A stretch of DNA of 39,879 bases from Phallusia fumigata (taxonomy: Eukaryota > Chordata > Ascidiacea > Phlebobranchia > Ascidiidae): contig QXVZ01003338.1 of NCBI GenBank assembly GCA_008931825.1, positions 1 through 39,879 of the forward strand, read 5' to 3'. How positions within the stretch are numbered: the stretch's first letter is position 1; every line of letters begins with the position of its first letter. Positions 32,477 through 39,879 of the stretch are shown one piece after another. The notes beneath the pieces were generated by a model. The model did not search any database and was not told where the DNA came from. It worked only from the letters and a program-made list of their open reading frames with translations. Position numbers and translations under genes: made by a program.

Positions 32477-34452
32477 TGGTAACCTGTGTTTACCCACATT
32501 CCCAGCGCACAGAAAAAAATACCCGGCGACACGGGATTTATCCAACCATCAAGACCACACACCTAGATGTTTATTGGCTGAAGGTGTGCGTTGTATAGCA
32601 ATTTAAAAGATTTGTTAGTGGATGTTTTGATACCATTAGATCAACAAATATTAGTGATTTTTGCGCTTGTTCAGGCAAGTTAGTTAAAAGTGGATTGTGT
32701 GAGGTGTTTGGTTGCCCTTTTCATCAGTGCTATCATCAAAGGAGGTGGATAAATGAGCGATTGTCAGAGAGAATTGGGCGGTTAAACAGAACACGATGGC
32801 AAAGCAAATTGTGTCATATATATTTCTTTAAACGACCAATAAGTAATTTAGTCAAATGTTACAAAATATTGTGGCAATTTCTTTTCTCCATGCATGCTAG
32901 TCAGGCGAGTTTTAATGCTGATAAAAAATACTTGTTTTTTCTATTGAGAGGTTTTCGAATCACATAGTTGCGGCAGAACACAGAAGGTTGAGAAACACTG
33001 CAGTGATAGGGCGTGATAGTTGCTATAGCGTACAACTAAAGTGCCTTTTTATAATGCAATAAGCAAGCCTGTAAAATCATAGCCTTGTCATATGAATTTC
33101 ACATTTTTTCCCTTGCAGGCTTATGATGTCGAGTCCTGTGTACGGCTCCTCCTTTCTAAGTCGGACCAACTCGGGCCATTCCAACCTCTCCTTCCAAACC
33201 TTCAGCTCCTCGGTAACTCCCCTTTCCCAGCAGCAGCCATTTCACTTCAGTCCGCACAAGATACCGAAGAAAAGCGACTCGAACTTCCCACCTTACGCGG
33301 CCAGAGGTTACCAGCCCGGTCCGGCACCGATGCTCGCGTGGAACTCCTCACCCCACCCGGCCCCAGTCGTAAACGGGGATCTCCCCCCGCTGCGGGATTC
33401 CCCAAATGCGCAACGAGGGCTGGTTGACCGGGGGAGGATCCATCCGCAGGCGAAACCTAAATGGTGAGTAATGTTGTGTTGGTTTTGCCTTGGTTGACAT
33501 TTAAGATTATGAAATTTGCTGCATGTTTTGATTTTATTCTAATTTCTTGAACTATTCTATTGTCGGTGTAGGTCTCAACCTAAACCCAAATTAGTTTAGG
33601 CAAATACGTTTCATTATGGCGTAATCATTTTTTGCCCTTGGTACAATGGTAGTCCAAATACAGGAAAACCAATTATTTTTGAACCTCCTTGTTATTTTTA
33701 GGAAAAAATCGTCCACTTACGCAGCTCAATTTAAACAACGCCAAAACTGGAATCGCGAGCTGGCGCAAAACAAGTCGACGTCATCAAAGGCGAACGGTGA
33801 CGTCATGAAAGACTTTCCGATGCGCGACTACCGTGCGCCGCGACCAGAACTTCTCTACCATGGGTCGAGCGAATCATCCGACGTTTTCAATTCGACCATG
33901 GACGGCCACGTGTCGTCAGCGATGCGTGACGCGAGTGACGTTAGCCGTTTCCGGCCCGACTTTCACGTCAGGTTCGGTCCGAAGTCGAACCACGCCGCAG
34001 CGGCACCTAGCGGAGGAGCGTTGCCAAAGGAAGCGTATAAGGCGCAGGAGATTACGCCGCGTTCGACGACAAAGGAACTCTCTGCGAGTGAGTGACAAAT
34101 AATTTTCAATCAATTAATTCTATTTAGCAATGCTTGAATGCTTAAGTGTGATTTTTGACACAGTTTTTACCCCAAAACTTTACCTGGAAAACATATTTTG
34201 TTAAACTGGATGATATAAAGCTGGATAATTGGTCATTAGATAAACGTTTTATGCTGGTAAAGACATTGAGTAACGCCTTTTTTTGAAATTCAGGCTAAAA
34301 CTTCGCATTTTAATTTTCTCTTTACTGTTGCAGCGTCGTTACGTCGCCTCAACCAGCAAATGCGACAAGAGATGCAAGCCCTCGACGAACAAATCAACTC
34401 TTACCAGAAAACTATCGGCAACCAATCAAAAAAGAAGATCCCGGCCACGTGA
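21850..34452 (+). CDS. KIF12: Kinesin, KIF12-like, complete in 15 exons
   Basis: Exons 21850-21959, 22136-22195, 22457-22623, 22844-22953, 23839-24000, 24391-24618, 24752-24896, 26438-26556, 30531-30619, 31012-31193, 31271-31374, 31521-31657, 33119-33463, 33702-34087 and 34334-34452 join in phase to 820 residues. An acidic start ([13 protein letters not shown]) is followed by an N-terminal motor domain (about 55-395) with NVVARIRPLN, P-loop GQTGSGKT (133-140), switch I NEHSSRSH (261-268), switch II DLAGSE (297-302), [19 protein letters not shown] and the [19 protein letters not shown] neck. Then come coiled-coil segments ([31 protein letters not shown]), a Ser/Pro-rich tail and a short C-terminal coil ([20 protein letters not shown]). 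It should be a plus-end-directed microtubule motor. [11 protein letters not shown] and the LADSLGG region point to KIF12; the ortholog call is less certain than the family. The 89-base exon 9 lies alone after a 4-kb intron. Confidence 0.9.
22954..23838 (+). other. Kinesin intron 4, no other feature seen
   Basis: An 885-base intron following the P-loop exon, with GTATGT donor and TTTCAG acceptor. No coding exon or repeat is recognised inside it. Confidence 0.6.
24060..24301. mobile_element. 242-bp MITE with 16-bp terminal inverted repeats
   Basis: Left end TTTGGGGCAGTGGTTC (24060-24075) and right end GAACCACTGCCCTAAA (24286-24301) are inverted repeats with one mismatch. The inner CAGTGGTTC word is typical of hAT-type ends. 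It carries no transposase and sits in the kinesin intron 24001-24390. I could not identify a clear 8-bp target duplication. A diverged relative is at about 1582-1790. Confidence 0.65.
24897..26437 (+). other. Kinesin intron 7 with hAT-like relic
   Basis: A 1541-base intron between the switch II exon and the exon starting [12 protein letters not shown]. Apart from the relic at 25074-25286 I see no feature. An open frame at 26260-26589 is partly the intron's end reading into the real exon at 26438. Confidence 0.6.
25074..25286. mobile_element. hAT-like non-autonomous relic
   Basis: The left side reads GGTGTTTCCCTACCGGGGTGCC and the right side AAGTTGTGAACCACTG, resembling the two ends of hAT-type elements (CAGTGGTTCCCAACC and its complement). 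It lacks coding capacity. The interior does not obviously match the 24060-24301 element, so it is probably another subfamily. Borders are approximate. Confidence 0.45.
26557..30530 (+). other. Kinesin intron 8, about 4 kb, containing a contig-end repeat
   Basis: The longest intron of the window, between the [15 protein letters not shown] exon and the small exon encoding the end of the motor domain. It contains the direct repeat at 28104-29474. Open frames on both strands (for example 27312-27500, 28388-28633, 29531-29923) have no recognised family or splice support. Its true length is probably about 0.7 kb shorter. Confidence 0.6.
28104..29474. repeat. Direct repeat across N at 28791
   Basis: Copy 1 (28104-28790) and copy 2 (28792-29474) start with TAAAACCAGTAGGCAGACAG and end with TCGAGTTTAA, meeting at the N. 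They differ by scattered substitutions and small indels, consistent with two alleles. It lies wholly inside kinesin intron 8. Confidence 0.85.
31658..33118 (+). other. Kinesin intron 12 with a CpG-rich core
   Basis: A 1461-base intron. The part from about 32030 to 32400 is strikingly richer in G, C and CpG than the rest and holds an ATG-started frame at 32180. A CT microsatellite follows at 32450-32476. At 32981-33000 GGTTGAGAAACACTGCAGTG resembles the right end of a hAT-type element, but I found no matching left end. Confidence 0.5.
32450..32476. repeat. (CT)n microsatellite
   Basis: About thirteen uninterrupted CT dinucleotides, preceded by a CT-rich tract (CCTTCTCCTCTCCCTCCCTC). It lies in kinesin intron 12. 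Confidence 0.95.
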
Positions 34453-35832
34453 CCGTGACGTCACAACAATTTAAACATACACACTCGTCGTAAAATCGAT
34501 TTTAAAGGTTCAAAATTTCATAGCGTAAAAACTGGGAGCCCGACCACTTGGAATCATAAATCATTGTCCTGAGTCTAAGTTTTGTCTGTGTCGTTGAGAC
34601 AGATAACAACGTTTTAGGCGATCTTTTTGTCCTGTTCAATTGATATTTATAGTGTTACACACAAAAGTGTTGTTTATTAGTTTTTCTACAATGAGTTTTT
34701 GGCTTTATGATGCGGTTCACTGTGTGAATTGCCGCGAAGAATATTGCACGAAAACCAATTGTTAAACCTATTACACTAGTGGTGAAAACATACGTNCTGG
34801 CGCAAAACAAGTCGACGTCATCAAAGGCGAACGGTGACGTCATGAAAGACTTTCCGATGCGCGACTACCGTGCGCCGCGACCAGAACTTCTCTACCATGG
34901 GTCGAGCGAATCATCCGACGTTTTCAATTCGACCATGGACGGCCACGTGTCGTCAGCGATGCGTGACGCGAGTGACGTTAGCCGTTTCCGGCCCGACTTT
35001 CACGTCAGGTTCGGTCCGAAGTCGAACCACGCCGCAGCGGCACCTAGCGGAGGAGCGTTGCCAAAGGAAGCGTATAAGGCGCAGGAGATTACGCCGCGTT
35101 CGACGACAAAGGAACTCTCTGCGAGTGAGTGACAAATAATTTTCAATCAATTAATTCTATTTAGCAATGCTTGAATGCTTAAGTGTGATTTTTGACACAG
35201 TTTTTACCCCAAAACTTTACCTGGAAAACATATTTTGTTAAACTGGATGATATAAAGCTGGATAATTGGTCATTAGATAAACGTTTTATGCTGGTAAAGA
35301 CATTGAGTAACGCCTTTTTTTGAAATTCAGGCTAAAACTTCGCATTTTAATTTTCTCTTTACTGTTGCAGCGTCGTTACGTCGCCTCAACCAGCAAATGC
35401 GACAAGAGATGCAAGCCCTCGACGAACAAATCAACTCTTACCAGAAAACTATCGGCAACCAATCAAAAAAGAAGATCCCGGCCACGTGACCGTGACGTCA
35501 CAACAATTTAAACATACACACTCGTCGTAAAATCGATTTTAAAGGTTCAAAATTTCATAGCGTAAAAACTGGGAGCCCGACCACTTGGAATCATAAATCA
35601 TTGTCCTGAGTCTAAGTTTTGTCTGTGTCGTTGAGACAGATAACAACGTTTTAGGCGATCTTTTTGTCCTGTTCAATTGATATTTATAGTGTTACACACA
35701 AAAGTGTTGTTTATTAGTTTTTCTACAATGAGTTTTTGGCTTTATGATGCGGTTCACTGTGTGAATTGCCGCGAAGAATATTGCACGAAAACCAATTGTT
35801 AAACCTATTACACTAGTGGTGAAAACATACGT
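33760..35832. repeat. Identical direct repeat of the kinesin 3' end across N at 34796
   Basis: Positions 33760-34795 and 34797-35832 appear identical over 1036 bases, offset 1037. The first copy ends and the second starts exactly at the N, and single-copy sequence resumes after 35832. This is a contig overlap that was not collapsed. Confidence 0.93.
34797..35489 (+). CDS. KIF12: Second copy of the last two kinesin exons (assembly duplicate)
   Basis: 34797-35124 repeats the exon 33702-34087 from its 59th base on, and 35371-35489 repeats the terminal exon 34334-34452, both without differences that I can see. The first fragment begins at the N, has no splice acceptor and cannot be an independent gene. 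It encodes the same Ser/Pro-rich tail and C-terminal coil. Confidence 0.85.
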
Positions 35833-36024
35833 TAACATGAAATTCTTTGTTTGTAACTTGCACTTTTTTTGTTACAGTATTCAATTTAATTTTACGTATT
35901 TATTTTGTGGGACAAATGTTTGGTTTTATTTTTTTGTGGATGTTTTCTTCTGAACAACGCACATTATGACTGGAGTGGTGCATTGTGAGTTCGTGTACTT
36001 TACCTTATATTCGCAAAAAAAGAA

Positions 36025-36030
36025 AATAAA
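36025..36030 (+). terminator. Polyadenylation signal for the kinesin
   Basis: AATAAA in an A-rich context, about 540 bases after the stop codon in the downstream copy and past the end of the repeated block. It is the best candidate for the kinesin transcript end. Confidence 0.5.
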
Positions 36031-36169
36031 CAAGAAATTAATTAATTATATTCATTGTTCAAAGCGCCCACAAATGAAGAAAATCAAATTTACGATGACA
36101 AAGCTCTTTGACAATAAGGTTGACATTGCGTTGCGGTGATAAATTTTTCATTATATATCTCAAACCTTT

Positions 36170-36766
36170 TGGTGAAAACCGCTCTAAAAAAGAAGTTTTC
36201 TTCGATATTTTGACGCCTTAAAACTGAAAAATAGCCTTGATGTTTTTCAAAAATTGGGTCAAATTTTATGTTTTTGATTCCGGTTCAAACCGGTTTGGTG
36301 GTTCGGTACAAGGCCAAAACCGGCCCAAACCGCTTTAAAACTGGAATATTCAGGCAAAAACAACCCTAAAACTGGAAATTTTCTTCGATTTTTTGACCCC
36401 CAAAACCGAGAAATGAGCAAGGCTATAGCCTTAGTGATTTTTCGAAAATCGGGGTAAAATTTTACGTTTCCTATTCCGGTTTAAACCGGTTTGGAGTTTC
36501 GGTAGGAGGCCAAAACCGGGTCAAACTGGTTTGAAACTGAAATATGCAGGTGAAAACCGCCCCAAACCGAAATGTTCTTCGATTTTTTGCCCCCCCACTC
36601 AAAAAAACGGAAAAATGAGCAAGGCTATAGCCTTGTTGTTGTTTCGAAAATCGTGGTAAAATTTTATGTTTCCGATTTTGGACCGTGGCAAACCGGTCAG
36701 AAACTGAAGTATACAGACGAAAACCGCCCCAAACCGGAATTGTCTTTCATTTTCCGATATTCTATC
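36170..36766. repeat. Tandem repeat, about 3.3 units of roughly 170-195 bp
   Basis: Each unit carries GAAAACCGC(C/T)C, then TTCTTCGAT-TTTTTGACCCC, then GCAAGGCTATAGCCTT, then TCGAAAATCGGGGTAAAATTTT, then a CCGGTTTAAACCGGTTTGG-like palindrome and AAACTGAAATAT-CAGG. Units begin near 36177, 36356, 36551 and 36719 (the last partial). The units are 10-20% or more diverged by eye. It lies between the convergent kinesin and tetraspanin genes. Confidence 0.8.
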
Positions 36767-37296
36767 TCAAATTGTTTTGAAAAGTTTTACAAATCCAATA
36801 TTTTGCATCCATTTTTGTCCAAACATCAAGGCGTCTTGCTCGCTTTTCGATTTTCTGAACTGACGAAAACATTAAACGGGCAAGCGTTTTCTCGTTTTAT
36901 TTTCTACCATGCAATGTAAATAGATAAAGCACTACTAGCTGTATAACGACAATTAGTATGAACTTGCGAATGTTTTAACTCAGGTTGAAAAACTCGGTAA
37001 TGTGATTTCAATGTGTTTCAGACTTCGATGGCTGTACAAGTGTTTTACAATCAATTTCAATGTACTTTAAATTAGGTTTTCAGCCAAAGAAAAACTAATG
37101 CGCCAGTTGTCGAACTTAAGATATACAACTTGGATTCAAAACAATTCTAACAGTTTATATCGGTGTTGATCAAGTGGTTGTACAGATTCCTGAAGTGAAT
37201 TAGTATTTGCAGGAGACGCGTTATTGCTTACAAAGCGTACAGCTTAAGTGCGCCATCTGGCGGTCGCTCTTTTCTCTTTCAAAACTGTGACGGGCG
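36767..37296. other. Intergenic / 3' flank of the tetraspanin
   Basis: This stretch lies between the tandem repeat and the tetraspanin stop codon. A minus-strand AATAAA (TTTATT on plus, 36896-36901) is a possible tetraspanin polyadenylation signal about 400 bases after the stop. Nothing else is recognised. Confidence 0.4.
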
Positions 37297-39879
37297 TCAG
37301 GGAATATGTTGGTACAAACAAATAATCCAGATGGCAGCAACAATCTGCAAACGGTTTAAGATATACATTAAATATACATACATTTTTAGAAATAAACTAC
37401 TTTAATCCAGGGTTGCTAAAAAAAGATGTCCGACGCCATGTAGTGATCAAAGTCAAGAAGCTTATTTGGATATTGATTTTTCTAAATTGACTTGCTATAA
37501 ATTGCAACGCATATTTGCTGTTAATACGGCATTTACAGTAATGCAATAATAAGTTCTCAATTTATATTTTCCGTTTTGTTTCGTCTTGGAATACCGAAAA
37601 CTGAGTGCTTGGAATACTACGTCTGATACGGTACTACCGCTTTGGAGCAGTGATGGTGTCTCTAGAGTAGAATATGCTAAATACAAAATACCCTTTGAAG
37701 GATACCTTCAGAGTGGGGCCCCCAAAACAGGCAGGCTTTACCTCACACTTGTTGAAATGCTTTTGTTACCATGTTTACTTTTTTACGTCGCAATCTAACT
37801 GCTCGTGATACTTTAAGTTTTACCCAAGTTCCATCGTTCGCATGTGTTGAAAAAAAAAACACGTAAAGGTTTGACTCAGTGTTTTTAAAGAAATTGCAAA
37901 TGGTGTGAGAGCGTAGGCCACCGTAGGCTACCGTGTCATTATATCTCACCTCAACAAGTATCACAACCACTGTTGTAGCACTAATTGCGTAGTAGTATGT
38001 CCTCAGCATCGCGTCACAACCCTGGAAAACAACGTAATAACACCTCATTATTACGCACTTCGGTGTCGTGTGCACAATGTGGAGATAAGGTTCTCTGCAC
38101 ACGTTGGTTTTCTGAAGATTGAGCAATTTAGGAAATTTTCAAAATCTTGTTTTGTAAACTTGAAACATATTTTTGTTGTTGACGCATTTCAGGGGCAGAT
38201 GGGGATAACTAAACCTCTGTCACCCCACCGTGACCCAATATACAATCTGTGAAATTGAAGAGATGTGAGATCAAACAAACCCGTTGGCAATCTACACTTG
38301 AACGACCCGGTCAAAAAACTGCCAAAGTTTAAAAGCTTCATGGCAAATTTTTCCAAAAGTAAATGAACAAAATTTGATGATTCGCAAGGCAGGGGTAAAT
38401 GAAAGGGTCAACTCACAAGATCCTGGGGGTGGTGAGGGACACAACAACCATAACTATAAACAGGTGGTTAGGACTATTTAGGATAGACTTACGTTGCTGT
38501 AGAGAAAAGCTGGATTTCCACTTTGACACGCAACAAGATTCACGACAGTTCCGCTTCCATCCACCATGCAGCAGGATTGGGGAAATTGACCAGTTGAGTT
38601 GTAATAAGCCGAGTTTTCCCAATCCCAGTATTGTTCAACTCCACAACAACGTCCCTAATGTCAAACAGGGTATAAAAGTAACAATTGTTGTTTATCATAA
38701 TCATCTACTTGGTCTGATTGCGATGGTTGATTATGCCAAACGAGTAAAACATATGGACTTGCTGTTGTGTGAAGGAAATACTCTGTTTACACAGATTTAA
38801 TGGCACAATTTTACCTTAAGTTTTGAACAACTAAACAGTAATGACATAATTTTACATTAAGAACCGCCTGGAATATCAAATAGCGGTCGATAAACTACCG
38901 AAATACTGCAACACCAGTTACAGAGAATTTTCACATTAAAATCGAAAGTTTCCAGTCACTAACTTTTTTTTCGAGTCAATCAATCTGCAATAGCCACTCA
39001 CCATCTTCTGCATCGTATCCCACATATCTTTGACATTGGGATCACCGGGGTATTGCTGCTTGTATGAGTCGAATAGCGCTCGACTGGTGTTGGTGTAATA
39101 CACTAGCAGGACAATGCAACCAGCAACTTTCAACATGATCACGATCAGTAGAAGTATACAGTACTGAATGAGTGTAAAAAATTAGTCAAACACATCACAT
39201 AAAAACCTGTAACCATTCGGGGAAAATAGTCACAGAAGATTGATTAAGCCATGTTACAAGGCTACCACCCATATTTGGTATGTACCAAAAGCTTTCGAAG
39301 TCACCAGTTAATGTGCTAATTGAACCAAATATTTCAATTGTTGTATCTGATGATTATCCAAATCCCTGTTGACCTATTAGCAAAACTCCCAGCTTTTTTT
39401 GTTGGTGTTGGTTTTAAAAGTGAAAACGGTTGTCGTTAAAACAGTTGTATTTTCTAAGGTATTAATGTCGTAAATTACATTTTAGCAAAACGCCATTGGC
39501 GATTTACCACACCACAACATCAGTCATTCACCAGGTATGTGACATATAAATATAAGAGCATGTCGGTTTCTTTGATATTTGAGCTTGTTGAGATTTTAAA
39601 CTAAAACGGCCGAGCGCAAAAAAAGGTTGCACTTTTGATAGCCGATGTTGTTATCTTGCATTTATTCATAAAAGTTCTTTCATTAAGTTTACTCCATAAC
39701 AGTTAATGTTTTACAATAGTCTCGAGACATGCAAAAAAAGTGCCTTATGGTGTATAGTTTTATTCCACAATTAATCGCTACACGCATGGTATGTTCAAGC
39801 GCAGTGTCTAGAGACCTAATGTATAAATCTATTTATTTGTGAAGTCCATGGACTGATACTTACAATCACAGTACCGGGC
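37297..39879 (-). CDS. Tetraspanin (5' partial, cut by window edge)
   Basis: Minus-strand exons in transcript order: 39864-39879 (tentative, ends at a GTAAGT donor), 39002-39163, 38493-38654, 37950-38021, 37297-37344 (stop TGA). All join in phase 0. They encode TM3 (YCILLLIVIMLKVAGCIVLL), the large extracellular loop with GRCCG, PQSCC, VAC and GCD, that is six cysteines in the tetraspanin arrangement, one N-glycosylation sequon (NST), and TM4 split over the last two exons (ATTVVVILVE + IVAAIWIICLYQHIP). TM1, the small loop and TM2 lie to the right of the window. Tetraspanins organise membrane microdomains with integrins and other partners. The subfamily cannot be told. The tail after TM4 is very short (LYQHIP). 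It converges with the kinesin. Confidence 0.88.
39164..39863 (-). other. Tetraspanin intron
   Basis: About 700 bases with a minus-strand donor GTAAGT at 39863-39858 and acceptor CATTCAG before the TM3 exon. I looked for a TM2-type hydrophobic exon here and found none. Confidence 0.5.

Overview
The window is nuclear DNA of an animal with a compact, AT-rich genome. Genes are split into short exons by GT-AG introns of roughly 0.1 to 4 kb, and gene ends lie close together. All recognisable proteins are metazoan families (Smurf, GGA, a KIF12-type kinesin, a tetraspanin). Gene density, intron style and strong allelic divergence would fit a solitary ascidian such as Ciona, but that assignment is an inference; no marker in the window proves it.

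Layout. 402-7862 (+): a Smurf-type HECT E3 ubiquitin ligase in 11 exons, complete except for the first coding exon(s) to the left; its probable 3' UTR runs to about 9.3 kb and contains a CpG-rich stretch. 10462-19205 (+): a GGA adaptor (VHS, GAT, hinge, GAE). Its first coding part is missing, probably at the N at 10206, and several of its exons appear twice. 19551-20753 (-): a candidate two-exon, 150-residue membrane protein of unknown family, convergent with GGA. 21850-34452 (+): a complete 15-exon kinesin, most like KIF12, with a perfect CRE palindrome 7 bases before its ATG. 36.17-36.77 kb: a tandem repeat of about 180 bp. 37297-39879 (-): a tetraspanin, five exons seen, cut by the right edge.

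A major feature is structural: seven single-N positions occur, and at six of them (5267, 13388, 17339, 18367, 28791, 34796) the sequence right after the N repeats sequence that ended just before it. These look like unmerged overlapping contigs, some from two haplotypes, not biological tandem duplications. The exon differences I can see between copies are all synonymous while introns differ by substitutions and indels. Gene models must use only one copy of each.

Functionally the genes act in unrelated processes: TGF-beta/BMP signal turnover and polarity (Smurf), clathrin-dependent sorting at the trans-Golgi (GGA), microtubule transport (kinesin) and membrane microdomains (tetraspanin). No operon or gene cluster is evident. 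Exon boundaries were worked out by hand from splice sites, phase and family resemblance; there is no transcript evidence.
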